A DNA stretch of 64,000 bases from CAJJDF01 sp965657945 (GTDB lineage: Bacteria; Bacteroidota; Bacteroidia; Flavobacteriales_D; CAJJDF01). Of the stretch, positions 17,032 through 26,475 are shown one piece after another (within the stretch, counting starts at the first letter, position 1; each line of letters opens with the position of its first letter). The notes under the pieces are model-generated. The model worked only from the letters and a program-made list of their open reading frames with translations, ran no database searches and was not told the DNA's origin. The translations under genes were made by a program, and so were the position numbers. The DNA lies in assembly GCA_965657945.1 (NCBI GenBank), contig CBFHPW010000008.1, positions 7,574 to 71,573 on the forward strand. The letters are read 5' to 3'.

Positions 17032-18147
17032 GTGAAAACATTTACAGACATAGGAGTAAGCAAAAAATTGGTGAAAGGGCTGAACGAAATGAATATCCTT
17101 CATCCTACCGAGATTCAAGAATTAGTCATTCCTATGTTGTTAAATTTTGATACAGATTTGGTGGGGCAAGCACAAACCGGTACAGGGAAAACGGCTGCCT
17201 TTGGACTTCCATTATTAGAGAAAATAGATTCCAAGAAAGACCACATTCAAGGATTGATTTTGTGTCCAACACGAGAACTAGGACAACAAATAGCGAAGCA
17301 ACTATTCAAGTTTACTAAATACTCCGATAAGGTTTTTACTGAAGCCGTTTTTGGAGGTCAGTACATTGATATTCAGATAGAAAAATTAAAAAGACCTACC
17401 CAAATAGTGGTGGCAACTCCTGGAAGATTAATTGATTTGGTGAAAAGAAAAGCATTGGATTTGAGTCAGGTTCACACAGTGGTGATGGATGAGGCAGACG
17501 AAATGTTGAGTATGGGATTCAAAAAGGAATTGGACGAAATTCTTGGGTTTATGACTTCGGTGAAGGCAAAATGGTTATTCTCAGCTACTATGCCAGAGGG
17601 AATTAAACAAATTGTAAATCAACACATGGCGCCAGACGCAAAAAGAATTGAAACAAGCGGTGATGTGGTAAACAAAAAAATTGAACATCAATACTTGGTG
17701 TGTGACGATGCCGATAAATTCAATATTCTCATTCAGTTTTTGAAATCGGAACAAAAAAACAGAGGACTTATTTTTTGTAAGACGAAAAAGGCAACACAAT
17801 TACTGGCTCAGCAACTCGAATCAAAGAATGTTTCTTCGGGAGCTATTCATGGTGATTTATTACAAAAGGAAAGAGACAAAGTAATGCGTGCTTTCAAGAA
17901 TGAATCCATACGAATGCTGGTTGCAACAGACCTCGCTGCAAGAGGAATTGATGTACAAGATTTGGCTTATGTGGTACATTACGAAATGCCAGATAAAGAG
18001 GAGTATTATACTCACAGAAGTGGAAGAACAGCAAGAGGAGGAAAAGAAGGAGTTTCAATTTGTTTGGTCAATTCCAAAGAACTAAAGTCGGTGAGATATT
18101 TTGAAAAGGCGTTGGGTATTTCCTTTAAACAAATAAGACCAAAGTGA
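17032..18147 (+). CDS. DEAD-box ATP-dependent RNA helicase (minimal core)
   Basis: A 371-residue superfamily 2 RNA helicase. Visible motifs: the Q motif (HPTEIQELVIP), motif I AQTGTGKT, Ia PTRELGQQ, Ib TPGRL, II DEAD, III SAT, IV LIFCKTKK, V ATDLAARGID, and VI HRSGRTARGG. The chain stops about ten residues after motif VI's domain, so it lacks the basic C-terminal tail seen in the second helicase at 57070. A GTG start at 17032 is chosen because the -7 box lies just upstream. Probable role: ribosome assembly or RNA turnover at low temperature. Confidence 0.92.
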   Translation: MKTFTDIGVSKKLVKGLNEMNILHPTEIQELVIPMLLNFDTDLVGQAQTGTGKTAAFGLPLLEKIDSKKDHIQGLILCPTRELGQQIAKQLFKFTKYSDKVFTEAVFGGQYIDIQIEKLKRPTQIVVATPGRLIDLVKRKALDLSQVHTVVMDEADEMLSMGFKKELDEILGFMTSVKAKWLFSATMPEGIKQIVNQHMAPDAKRIETSGDVVNKKIEHQYLVCDDADKFNILIQFLKSEQKNRGLIFCKTKKATQLLAQQLESKNVSSGAIHGDLLQKERDKVMRAFKNESIRMLVATDLAARGIDVQDLAYVVHYEMPDKEEYYTHRSGRTARGGKEGVSICLVNSKELKSVRYFEKALGISFKQIRPK

Positions 18148-18208
18148 TATTCAAATCCTAAAAATCCTTAAATCTGGGTGTGATTCATTGTAATTCTCAT
18201 TCAATCAA

Positions 18209-18216
18209 TATCTTTG
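18209..18216 (+). promoter_or_regulatory. -7 box (TATCTTTG) four bases before GT2 ATG
   Basis: A TAnnTTTG match with exactly four bases (TGAC) between its G and the ATG at 18221. ATTG 18 bases upstream could be a weak -33 element. Confidence 0.55.
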
Positions 18217-18220
18217 TGAC

Positions 18221-19264
18221 ATGAAACGGGTAGGAATCATTATTTTAAACTGGAATGGAAAAGAGCATTTAGCTACTTTTTTGCCCTCAGTTTTGCGCTA
18301 CTCGGGAAAGAATGATGTAGTGGTAATTGACAATAATTCATCGGATGATTCGGTTGAGTTTTTATCCAAGGAATATCCACAAATTAGACTAGTTCATAAT
18401 ACCGAAAACGGTGGATTTGCGAAAGGTTATAACCAAGGACTCAAACAAATAGAAGGAGAATACGCGCAGTATGTGTTATTGAATTCTGATGTAGAAGTTA
18501 CTGAAAACTGGATCGAACCTATTGTTTCTAAAATGGAATCTGACGAAAAATTGGTAGCTTGCCAGCCAAAAGTTTTGGCCTACAAATCCAAAAATAAGTT
18601 TGAACACGCAGGTGCATCTGGAGGTTATTTAGATAAGAACGGATATCCTTTTTGCCGTGGAAGAATATTCAATGAAATAGAAGAAGACGAAGGACAATAC
18701 AATCAAGAAACCGAAATTTTTTGGGCAACTGGAGCTTGTATGTTTGTAAAAAGCAAAGTGTTTCACTCTTTGGGTGGATTCGATGAAACCTATTTTGCCC
18801 ACATGGAAGAGATTGATTTATGCTGGAGAATGAAACTTCATGGGTATAGAATTATGGCGATTCCATCTTCTTTGGTATACCACTTGGGTGGCGGTACGCT
18901 CAATTACATGAGTCCAAGAAAAATATATTTAAACTTCCGAAACAGCTTGTTTACTCTTTACAAAAACTACCGAGGAAGCTTTTTATTGGCTAAGATTGCT
19001 TGGCGTTTTTTGTTGGATTATATTGCCTTTGTTGCGTTCATTGCAAATGGCGAGTTCAGAGCGTCAGTTCAAATATTGAAAGCGCAAGTTCACTTTATAG
19101 GAAGACTAGGAGAAATGAAACAAAAGAGAAAAGTGCTTAAGTTAGCGACAAAAGAAGTGGAGTTCAATGCCAGTGGTTTATATAAAAAAAGTATCGTGTT
19201 TAGTAATTTTATTAAAAGGAAAAAACATTTTTCAAACTTAGAATTAAGGAATTTTTATCGATAA
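18221..19264 (+). CDS. Family 2 glycosyltransferase
   Basis: A 347-residue protein. The N-terminal GT-A domain starts VGIIILNWNGKEHL, with VVVIDNNSSDDS and the LLNSDVEV metal-binding region (about residue 88), and the acceptor-side motif ATGACMFVK with GGFDETYFAHMEEIDLCWRM. The C-terminal hundred residues contain one or two hydrophobic stretches (near FLLDYIAFVAFIA) that may associate with the membrane. This pattern is close to rhamnosyl-type transferases that build polysaccharides or lipid-linked sugars. It lies 33 bases from the PorV-like gene. Confidence 0.9.
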   Translation: MKRVGIIILNWNGKEHLATFLPSVLRYSGKNDVVVIDNNSSDDSVEFLSKEYPQIRLVHNTENGGFAKGYNQGLKQIEGEYAQYVLLNSDVEVTENWIEPIVSKMESDEKLVACQPKVLAYKSKNKFEHAGASGGYLDKNGYPFCRGRIFNEIEEDEGQYNQETEIFWATGACMFVKSKVFHSLGGFDETYFAHMEEIDLCWRMKLHGYRIMAIPSSLVYHLGGGTLNYMSPRKIYLNFRNSLFTLYKNYRGSFLLAKIAWRFLLDYIAFVAFIANGEFRASVQILKAQVHFIGRLGEMKQKRKVLKLATKEVEFNASGLYKKSIVFSNFIKRKKHFSNLELRNFYR

Positions 19265-19297
19265 GTACTATTTACAATTTTAACACGTTATTCGACT

Positions 19298-20371
19298 ATG
19301 TGTACCAAATTTTCATTTTTTCTTTGCTTTATTTTCTTTTTTATTGAAAGCAATGTCTTTGCACAAACCAATGCACCTAAGTACAGCAATGAATTTTTAA
19401 CGATTGGGGTTGGAGCTAGAAATTTTGGAATGGCAAATTCGGTTATTGCAGGAATAGAGGATGTAACAGCAGGATATTACAACCCGGCATCACTTCTCAA
19501 TACCAAGAAAGACATGGAGTTTGGGATTATGCACTCAGAGTATTTCAAAGGAATTGCTAAGTACGACTATCTTGGTTTTAGCAAAAAATTGGATGAAAAT
19601 TCAGTAGCTGGCATATCTTTGATTCGATTTGGAACAGATGACATTCCGAACACAACCCAATTAATAGACAAAGAGGGAAATGTAAATTATGACGAGATTA
19701 CTCGTTTTTCTGCTGCAGATTATGCCTTACTTCTTTCTTATGCTCGAAAACTAAAAAGTGGTTTAGAGGCCGGAGGAAACTTTAAAGTGATTCACCGAAG
19801 AATTGGTGATTTTGCAAATTCTTGGGGATTTGGATTGGACTTTGCATTAAATTACAAAACCGAGAAATGGAAATTTGCGGGAGTAATTAGAGACGTAACA
19901 ACAACGGTAAATGCCTGGAGTTACTCGATTGACGAGGCAACAATCGAAATATTTGAAAGTACAGGAAACGAAATACCCGAGAACTCCACTGAGATTACCT
20001 TGCCAAGATTGATTTTGGGAGCTTCCAGAGAATTTAAACTGAATAAAAAGTTTAAGTTAAATACCGAAATGAATTTGAATACCACTTTTGATGGCAAAAG
20101 GAATTCGATTATTCGTACTAAAGGGTTCAACGTGGAACCAAGTTTGGGAGCTGAATTGGGGTTTAAAAAAATCTTGTTTGTGCGAGCTGGTTTTGGAAAT
20201 GTTCAATGGATAAGACAGTTTGATGGCTCCGAAAATCTATCCATAATGCCAAATCTAGGGGTAGGAGTGGCATTCAACAAATTTAATATTGATTATGCAA
20301 TCTCTAACGTGGGAAATGGATCGTTAGCGCTTTATTCACATGTGTTTTCACTCAATTTCGGTATCAATTAG
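19298..20371 (+). CDS. PorV/PorQ-family outer membrane protein
   Basis: A 357-residue protein with a signal peptide (residues 1-23, ending VFAQ). The mature start NEFLTIGVGARNFGMANSV, followed by DVTAGYYNPASL, is the FadL-like N-terminal signature of the PorV/PorQ family; the rest alternates beta-strands and ends with a strand closing in FSLNFGIN. PorV is the shuttle of the type IX secretion system; other family members are of unknown function, and length and context do not tell which this is. Its stop codon overlaps the convergent SRPBCC stop by four bases. Confidence 0.82.
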   Translation: MCTKFSFFLCFIFFFIESNVFAQTNAPKYSNEFLTIGVGARNFGMANSVIAGIEDVTAGYYNPASLLNTKKDMEFGIMHSEYFKGIAKYDYLGFSKKLDENSVAGISLIRFGTDDIPNTTQLIDKEGNVNYDEITRFSAADYALLLSYARKLKSGLEAGGNFKVIHRRIGDFANSWGFGLDFALNYKTEKWKFAGVIRDVTTTVNAWSYSIDEATIEIFESTGNEIPENSTEITLPRLILGASREFKLNKKFKLNTEMNLNTTFDGKRNSIIRTKGFNVEPSLGAELGFKKILFVRAGFGNVQWIRQFDGSENLSIMPNLGVGVAFNKFNIDYAISNVGNGSLALYSHVFSLNFGIN

Positions 20372-20799
20372 TTACCTTCTGCAAATTTCTTGAAATCTTC
20401 CAAGTATTTCATGGATTGCTTCTTGAATGCCTTCGGGAATAAAAATCCTATAATTCTCATTGCACCCTTGAATTTGAACTCTTGTTCAGTTCTGTACAAA
20501 GTCTGTTCGCCCATTTCGTGAAATTCTGTACAGATAATGTTGTAAACGCCATCTGCTTGGTAGGTGGTCACCATTTTATCAGGCAAGTCATTTTGCAAAA
20601 TAGTCTCTATCATTGTCAATTGTCTTTTAGGTGTTTTAAAGACTAGTTCTGATTTAGCGTCTTTTTTTCCTTCCTCACCGCTAAGTAGCTTGACGGATTG
20701 AAGTCCTTCCATCCATTTGTATAAATTGGGGATGTTGTCGAATAGGGCTACTACTTCTTGTTTGGGTTTATTGATGGTGATTTCTAGGGTATATTTCAT
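20368..20799 (-). CDS. SRPBCC family protein
   Basis: A 143-residue soluble protein with the SRPBCC opening MKYTLEITINKPKQEVVALF, a central strand-rich region (LVFKTPKRQLTMIETI), and a C-terminal helix (KAFKKQSMKYLEDFKKFAEG). It probably binds a hydrophobic ligand. No operon partner; the neighbouring genes point toward it or away from it. A TAGTTTTG box lies two bases upstream on the minus strand. Confidence 0.78.
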   Translation of the reverse strand: MKYTLEITINKPKQEVVALFDNIPNLYKWMEGLQSVKLLSGEEGKKDAKSELVFKTPKRQLTMIETILQNDLPDKMVTTYQADGVYNIICTEFHEMGEQTLYRTEQEFKFKGAMRIIGFLFPKAFKKQSMKYLEDFKKFAEGN

Positions 20800-20932
20800 A
20801 ACAAAACTAATTATTGGACTCTATTCAATTCCATTTAAAGACAATTATAACCATTTATAGAAAATAGAAGGGTATAAATTGATTTTTTCTTACTTTAGTA
20901 ACTCGAAAAAAATTAACCAAACAAACAAAAAA

Positions 20933-23179
20933 ATGAAAAAAATACTCTCGTTATTTTTAGCCGTTTCTCTCGTTTTTACCAGCGTAAACGTGAAAGCAGA
21001 TGAAGGAATGTGGTTGCCAATGTTCATCAAAAGACTGAACATAAAAGACATGCAAAGTAAAGGACTTAAGCTTTCTGCTGAAGAGATCTATAGTGTGAAT
21101 AATTCTAGCTTGAAAGATGCGATTATTTCACTTGGAGGTTTTTGTACAGGAGAAATTATTTCTGATCAAGGATTGATGTTGACAAATCACCACTGTGGAT
21201 ATGATGCAATTCAGCAGTTTTCTACTGTTGCAAACAACTACTTGCGAGATGGGTTTTGGGCTATGCAAAAATCTGAAGAGAAAAACGTTCCGGGACTTAC
21301 GGCTACGTTTTTGGTAAGAATGGAAGATGTGACTGAACAAATTTTAGAGGGAATTTCTAGTATTGAATCCAAACAAGACAAAGCCAAAAAAATAAAGGAG
21401 ATTCAAGCTGAATTGATAAAAAAAGCAACGAAAGGAACTAATTATACCGCTTACATCAAAGATTTCTTTTATGGAAGTGAGTATTACATGTTTATCAATG
21501 AAACTTTCACAGATGTAAGATTAGTTGGTGCTCCACCGGAGTCTGTTGGGAAATATGGAGGCGATACTGACAATTGGATGTGGCCAAGACATACCGGTGA
21601 TTTTACATTGTTCAGAATTTACTCTGGGAAAGATGGAAAACCAGCAGAATACTCTACAGATAACATTCCAATGAAACCTAAACACCACCTGCCTGTTAAT
21701 ATTAAAGGTGTAGAAGAAGGAGATTTTGCCATGATTATGGGCTACCCAGGTAGCACAGACAGATACTTGTCTTCTTTTGGTGTGCAACAGGCAATCGATA
21801 AAAAAGGACCTACCGTGGTAGAAGTGAGAGATGTGAAATTGGCAACCATGAAAGCACAAATGGATAAAAAGGAAAGCGTGGATATCATGTATTCTTCTAA
21901 ATATGCGCAAACGGCCAACTACTGGAAATATTTTCAAGGACAAACTGAACAACTTCAAACTAATGGGGTAGTAAAAAGAAAGTCTAAATTGGAAAGAGAA
22001 TTTGAAAACTGGTTTGGACAGTCACCTCAGCTTACTGAGAAATACGGAGATGCACTGAGAATGATAAGAGAGTATTACGAATTGACAGACCAATACATCG
22101 TTGGAAATACTTACGTAATGGAGGCAGGATTGAGAGGTCCAGATTTCGTTTTGTATACTTACAGAACCGATAGAATAATCAAAACAATAGCTCAAACAAG
22201 AACTAAATTTGACACTAAAATAGAAGCTGCAACAGGTGAGGAAAAAGAGGCAATGATTGCAGAAAGAGACAAAACCATTTCTGGACTGATTGGTGCCTTG
22301 GAAGAAATGACAGAAGAACATTTCAAAAACTATGACGAAAAAACAGAAAAGAACCTTGTGGCAAATTTGTTCGATTTGTATTACAACAAAGTAAACAAAG
22401 AACAACATCCTGCATTTTTTGCTGATGTAAAAAAGGCAAATTTCGACAGATTTGCTAAGAAATTGTTTTGTAAATCTCCTTTCATGAAAGAAAAGAAAAT
22501 GAACAAAGTGATTGCAAAATTGAAAGCAGGAAAGGCCATTGATATGGAAGATGACAAAGCAATAAAAGCTGCGACAGATTTTATTTCAATGTATTTTGGC
22601 TCGTCTGCTAAATTTGCCGAGGCTGAGGAAAATATGGAAGAGGGATACAGATTATTCGTTGAAGGAATTAGATTGATGCAACCTGAAAAAAGTTTTTATC
22701 CTAATGCGAACTCTACACAAAGATTGACCTATGGAAGTGTGATGTCATATGAAGTAAGCGACAAGGTGAGAAACATTGTAAGAAGTGAAGATGGATTGGA
22801 TACTTATTTCACAACCATGGAAGGATTGATTGAAAAAGAAATTCCTGGAGATCAAGAGTTCAGCCTGCCTGCAAGGTTAAAAGAACTGTATGCGAAAAAA
22901 GACTATGGTCAATATGCCGATGCCGATGGAAAATTGAGAGTAAACTTCTTGACAAACAATGACATTACAGGAGGTAACTCTGGAAGTCCTGTAATTGATG
23001 GAAACGGTTACTTGATTGGTACTGCTTTTGACGGAAACTGGGAAGCAATGAGTGGTGATATTTCATTCGAAAACAGAGTTCAAAGAACTATTTCTGTTGA
23101 CATTAGATACACCTTGTTCATCATCGATAAATACGCAGGTGCTGGTCACTTGGTAAAAGAAATGACAGTGATTAAATAA
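20933..23179 (+). CDS. S46-family dipeptidyl-peptidase, DPP7-like
   Basis: A 748-residue exported serine peptidase. Residues 1-22 are a signal peptide. The catalytic His lies in TNHHCGY (residues 84-90) and the nucleophile Ser683 in GGNSGSP. Characterised S46 enzymes DPP7 and DPP11 remove dipeptides from peptide N-termini in the periplasm and differ at one residue 18 positions after the Ser: Gly in DPP7 (hydrophobic P1), Arg in DPP11 (acidic P1). Here it is Gly701 (AFDGNW), so DPP7-type specificity is predicted. The ATG at 20933 is chosen because it starts the signal peptide; 54 bases of open frame upstream lack one. Confidence 0.93.
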   Translation: MKKILSLFLAVSLVFTSVNVKADEGMWLPMFIKRLNIKDMQSKGLKLSAEEIYSVNNSSLKDAIISLGGFCTGEIISDQGLMLTNHHCGYDAIQQFSTVANNYLRDGFWAMQKSEEKNVPGLTATFLVRMEDVTEQILEGISSIESKQDKAKKIKEIQAELIKKATKGTNYTAYIKDFFYGSEYYMFINETFTDVRLVGAPPESVGKYGGDTDNWMWPRHTGDFTLFRIYSGKDGKPAEYSTDNIPMKPKHHLPVNIKGVEEGDFAMIMGYPGSTDRYLSSFGVQQAIDKKGPTVVEVRDVKLATMKAQMDKKESVDIMYSSKYAQTANYWKYFQGQTEQLQTNGVVKRKSKLEREFENWFGQSPQLTEKYGDALRMIREYYELTDQYIVGNTYVMEAGLRGPDFVLYTYRTDRIIKTIAQTRTKFDTKIEAATGEEKEAMIAERDKTISGLIGALEEMTEEHFKNYDEKTEKNLVANLFDLYYNKVNKEQHPAFFADVKKANFDRFAKKLFCKSPFMKEKKMNKVIAKLKAGKAIDMEDDKAIKAATDFISMYFGSSAKFAEAEENMEEGYRLFVEGIRLMQPEKSFYPNANSTQRLTYGSVMSYEVSDKVRNIVRSEDGLDTYFTTMEGLIEKEIPGDQEFSLPARLKELYAKKDYGQYADADGKLRVNFLTNNDITGGNSGSPVIDGNGYLIGTAFDGNWEAMSGDISFENRVQRTISVDIRYTLFIIDKYAGAGHLVKEMTVIK

Positions 23180-23197
23180 TAAATTGATTGATAGTAT

Positions 23198-23230
23198 AAA
23201 AAAGCTACTTGGAAACAAGTAGCTTTTTTT
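23198..23230. terminator. Intrinsic terminator between convergent genes
   Basis: Stem AGCTACTTG/CAAGTAGCT with a GAAA loop, flanked by A-run and T-run, so it can act in both directions. It sits between the S46 peptidase and the convergent YkgJ gene. Confidence 0.85.
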
Positions 23231-23235
23231 GTGGG

Positions 23236-24090
23236 CTAAAGATGTGTGCGTGCAGTTTCTGCCCAATGTTCTGCAAGTGATTTTGGATCAGCTCCTATTG
23301 ACCGTGCAACCTGAAGCGCAACCGCCATCATGACAACAGAGGCTTGCTGAAGTTCTTCTAGTGATGCCACAGAGCCAAAGTCTGACTGAGCTTTGTTGAG
23401 CAAAAGCTGTAAGTGCTGGGTAGCAAATTCTGTGGGATTATTCAGTTTTATTATCTCTGGATGCATCAATTCCTTTTGCCAATCTTGTGGCAGAAAAGAA
23501 AATAATTCATCTGGCGAAGAGTTGCCCAAAATCATCCATTGATTCAAGGTTTCTGAATTTCCAGTTTCTGCCAATCCGCTATCGAGGTAGAGCTCAAAAG
23601 CAATGTCGGCAAGTTGCTGCATCACTTCCAGATAGTTGTCTTGTCCTTTTTCGAAAGTTTGGGTAGATTGATCCTGAAGGTATTCGGCAACCGTAAATTT
23701 TGGGAGCTCAGTAACAACCGGACAACCTTCCAAACAAGGAAATTCTTTTCCTTCGTGAATGTACTCTACTTTTTCGTTTTGAATTTGTCTGCCCAACGGA
23801 TAAAGTCGACAGGCAAGTGGTCTTCCTGCGTGCACACTGCATCCAAAACCCTCGATGTATTGGCTGCAAGAGTGTTGGTTTTTGTATCCAATATCTCCCT
23901 CAAACTTTAGTTTGATTCCACCCCAATCACAATATTCCTTTACAAAATTTTGGGTAGAAAGTTGTTTCGATTTGGAAATCGTTGCCAATTCCCAAGGATT
24001 TAGATGAACTGTTTTTCCATGGCAGCAAGTTCCCGTTCTTGAACAAGTGAGAGGAAGGGTGTCAGATAATTTTAGTTTCGTTACAATCAT
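23236..24090 (-). CDS. YkgJ-family cysteine-cluster protein
   Basis: A 284-residue cytosolic protein with a metal- or Fe-S-binding Cys cluster: CSRTGTCCHG near residue 17 and CSQYIEGFGCSVHAGRPLACRLYPL near residues 75-99 (C-x8-C-x8-C). This is the COG0727 pattern; the ligand is probably zinc or an iron-sulfur cluster. The C-terminal half is helical with no known domain. Function unknown. The gene ends close to the terminator shared with the peptidase. Confidence 0.82.
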   Translation of the reverse strand: MIVTKLKLSDTLPLTCSRTGTCCHGKTVHLNPWELATISKSKQLSTQNFVKEYCDWGGIKLKFEGDIGYKNQHSCSQYIEGFGCSVHAGRPLACRLYPLGRQIQNEKVEYIHEGKEFPCLEGCPVVTELPKFTVAEYLQDQSTQTFEKGQDNYLEVMQQLADIAFELYLDSGLAETGNSETLNQWMILGNSSPDELFSFLPQDWQKELMHPEIIKLNNPTEFATQHLQLLLNKAQSDFGSVASLEELQQASVVMMAVALQVARSIGADPKSLAEHWAETARTHL

Positions 24091-24143
24091 TGGTGGAGTT
24101 TTTTTCAGCAGGATTTTCCATTTGATTTCCCAATGCTATGGAT

Positions 24144-24449
24144 TCAATCAAGTTTGTATTTGTTTTTGTTGGAATTGATCAGCAAGTAAGGAATCCCAAT
24201 GATTAGCGCACCGTAAAAGGAATAAAACTTAATCTCAGGAATTTCCATCCATTGTGCTGCATAAAATCCTAAACTGATTACAAATGCCATGAAAAACATG
24301 GCATTTCGAAACACGGAGGCAATCCCCTCTACATCATATTTTTTCTTTTCTTCCTCGGGTAGCGTGTTGTATCCAGCCATCAAGAAGTAGAGCTTTCCAT
24401 TTTTAATGGCAATCCCCAAAATCACAAAAAAGATAGAAATTCCGATCAT
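24144..24449 (-). CDS. DUF3784-like small membrane protein
   Basis: A 101-residue protein with three hydrophobic helices: residues 1-12, about 50-66, and 77-92. The segment AGYNTLPEEEKKKYD (residues 25-39) is the family hallmark I associate with DUF3784. Function unknown. It lies 53 bases from the YkgJ gene and may be its upstream operon partner. Confidence 0.7.
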   Translation of the reverse strand: MIGISIFFVILGIAIKNGKLYFLMAGYNTLPEEEKKKYDVEGIASVFRNAMFFMAFVISLGFYAAQWMEIPEIKFYSFYGALIIGIPYLLINSNKNKYKLD

Positions 24450-24606
24450 AAGTTGTTTGTTCCGTTTGGGAATAAAAGTAAAGGAAGTATTTCACATCTC
24501 AAAGAATATGGGTTTCTTAGTTGTTCTCCTCCCCAAATGATGGTAATTTGTAACAATTGTTTCCTTCATTAGTTCATAAAGAAAGTAAATTTAAATAAAA
24601 AAGAAA

Positions 24607-25020
24607 ATGACACATACAATACAAACAGACTGGAAAGGCGAAATGGCTTACGAAGTAGAAACCGTGGGAGGTAAGCTTGAGTTAGATGCAACACCCGATG
24701 AAAATGGAAAAGCAAAGGGTATTACTCCCAAATACCTCATGTTGGTGTCTTTGGCAGGTTGCACCAGCATGGATGTTACTTCTTTGCTCAACAAAATGAG
24801 GGCTCAGGTTCAGGATTTTAAAGTAGAAGTAGAGGGAAACCTGACTGAAGAGCATCCAAAACATTACGACAAAGTAAAGATGGTGTATAAGTTTAGGGGT
24901 GACAACCTACAAAAGGAAAAAATAGAAAAAGCTGTGAAGCTATCCGTAGATAGGTATTGTGGGGTATTCGAGATGTTCAGACAATTTGCAGAAGTGACTT
25001 ACGAAATTCAATACAACTAA
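24607..25020 (+). CDS. OsmC/Ohr-family peroxiredoxin-like protein
   Basis: A 137-residue protein of the OsmC fold. Both family cysteines are present, Cys52 in LAGCTSMD and Cys117 in DRYCGV; in Ohr/OsmC these form the redox-active pair that reduces organic hydroperoxides. The sequence resembles the YhfA-like branch rather than Ohr itself, so activity is inferred. A small membrane ORF starts two bases after the stop. Confidence 0.9.
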   Translation: MTHTIQTDWKGEMAYEVETVGGKLELDATPDENGKAKGITPKYLMLVSLAGCTSMDVTSLLNKMRAQVQDFKVEVEGNLTEEHPKHYDKVKMVYKFRGDNLQKEKIEKAVKLSVDRYCGVFEMFRQFAEVTYEIQYN

Positions 25021-25021
25021 G

Positions 25022-25111
25022 ATGAAAACACCTTACGTCATTATAGGAATAGTGATTCTCCACTTTGTTGTGGGAATTGCTTTGTTGATATGGAGAATGA
25101 ATAGGAAATAG
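25022..25111 (+). CDS. Small single-pass membrane protein, 29 aa
   Basis: An ATG one base after the OsmC stop opens a 29-residue frame: MKTPY, then a hydrophobic helix of about 18 residues, then WRMNRK. The positive-charge pattern suggests an N-out, C-in anchor. Its position directly behind osmC favours translation, but there is no family I can name and short frames of this size can arise by chance. Confidence 0.45.
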   Translation: MKTPYVIIGIVILHFVVGIALLIWRMNRK

Positions 25112-25191
25112 GTGCAAATGTCCTAAATATTAATAGATCCATAATGATTGTCAAGAGAGAATGGAATTGAAAATCAGAAACGGAAATGTTT

Positions 25192-25815
25192 TTACAACAC
25201 CAATTCACCAATACCTTGGCGTACTATTTCTAAATCATCTTGTGTGCAATCTACTACGGTAGAAGGTTGGTTATTTCCAATTCCTCCATCCACAATGAGT
25301 TCAATTTGGTGCTGAAAATTCTGAAAAATTTGTTCGGGATCTGTAATGTATTCCACAATTTCATCTTCGTGATGAATGGATGTGGTGACCAAGGGAACAC
25401 CTAATTGTTTTACTATTCCCAAACAGATTTCATTGTTTGGAATTCGGATTCCAATCTCTTTTTTATTGGAATCGAATAGTTTTGGGATTTTGTTGCTGGC
25501 ATTCAAAATAAATGTGAACGGCCCAGGCAGATTTTTGTTCAGGGCTTTGAATACACTTCTACTGAAAGGATTGGTGTATTCATCAATGGATTTTAGGTCA
25601 GGACAAACCAGCGAAAAATTTGCCTTTTTTAGTTTTATTTGTTTCAGTTTTGCTATTTTTTCAATTGCTCGCTTGTTGTCAAGCGAGCAACCAAAATTGT
25701 ACACTGAATCGGTAGGGTAAGCAATAATTCCTCCTTTTTTCAATACTGAAACAACCTCTGCAATTTTGCGGTATTCGGGCGTTTCTGGATGTATAGAAAG
25801 GAAATCTGCTGCCAT
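25192..25815 (-). CDS. Sua5/YciO/YrdC family protein (L-threonylcarbamoyladenylate synthase)
   Basis: A 207-residue protein with the family opening GGIIAYPTDSVYNFGCSLDN (nucleotide-binding region), KKANFSLVC, and GPFTFIL. Sua5 and YrdC make the threonylcarbamoyl-AMP used for t6A37 in tRNAs; the YciO branch has related structure but uncertain function. The sequence K-x-R-x-x/S-x-N quartet typical of true Sua5 is not clearly complete (KLKKANFS), so this may be the YciO branch. The next gene, transaldolase, lies three bases upstream. Confidence 0.82.
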   Translation of the reverse strand: MAADFLSIHPETPEYRKIAEVVSVLKKGGIIAYPTDSVYNFGCSLDNKRAIEKIAKLKQIKLKKANFSLVCPDLKSIDEYTNPFSRSVFKALNKNLPGPFTFILNASNKIPKLFDSNKKEIGIRIPNNEICLGIVKQLGVPLVTTSIHHEDEIVEYITDPEQIFQNFQHQIELIVDGGIGNNQPSTVVDCTQDDLEIVRQGIGELVL

Positions 25816-25818
25816 GTG

Positions 25819-26475
25819 TTACGAGTTTGCTTTTGCGTGATCTGCCAAGAATTTGGCTAATCCGCTATCTGTAAGTGGGTGCTTAGCCAAAGCTAAAATA
25901 GCGCTCAAAGGTCCTGTCATTACGTCTGCTCCAATTTTAGCACAATTGATAATGTGCATTGGGTGACGCACAGATGCCGCAAGAATTTCTGTTGCATATC
26001 CGTAGTTGTCAAAAATCAATCTGATTTCATCAATTAAGTTGAGTCCATCTGTAGAGATGTCATCCAACCTTCCAATAAAAGGGGAAACGTAGGTTGCACC
26101 AGCTTTAGCTGCAAGCAACGCTTGTCCTGGTGAAAAAATCAAGGTGCAGTTTGTTTTGATTCCTTGCTCAGTAAAATATTTAATTGCCTTTATTCCTTCT
26201 GGAATCATAGGCACTTTTACCACGATGTTTTCGTGCAATTCAGCCAAAGCAAGACCCTCTTTTACCATTCCGTCAAAATCAGTAGAAATAACTTCTGCGC
26301 TTACTGGTCCATCTACAATGTTGCAAATGTCCACGTAGTGTTTCATTACTTTGTCTGTTCCTCCAATTCCTTCTTTCGCCATCAGGGAAGGATTGGTCGT
26401 TACTCCGTCAAGTATTCCTAAATCGTTAGCTTCTTTGATGTCGTTTAGGTTTGCTGTATCAATAAAAAATTTCAT
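25819..26475 (-). CDS. fsa: Transaldolase / fructose-6-phosphate aldolase (TalC/FSA type)
   Basis: A 218-residue TIM-barrel aldolase of the small transaldolase class. The chain begins MKFFIDTANLNDIKEAND, has GVTTNPSLMAKEG, and the Schiff-base Lys in VVKVPMIPEG; the C-terminal TGPLSAILALAKHPLTDSGLAKFLAD block closes the barrel. Members transfer dihydroxyacetone units in the pentose phosphate pathway or cleave fructose-6-phosphate; which one here cannot be told. I chose the ATG at 26475 because the 16 residues upstream have no family match. A TAATTTTG box lies at 26508-26515. Confidence 0.93.
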   Translation of the reverse strand: MKFFIDTANLNDIKEANDLGILDGVTTNPSLMAKEGIGGTDKVMKHYVDICNIVDGPVSAEVISTDFDGMVKEGLALAELHENIVVKVPMIPEGIKAIKYFTEQGIKTNCTLIFSPGQALLAAKAGATYVSPFIGRLDDISTDGLNLIDEIRLIFDNYGYATEILAASVRHPMHIINCAKIGADVMTGPLSAILALAKHPLTDSGLAKFLADHAKANS

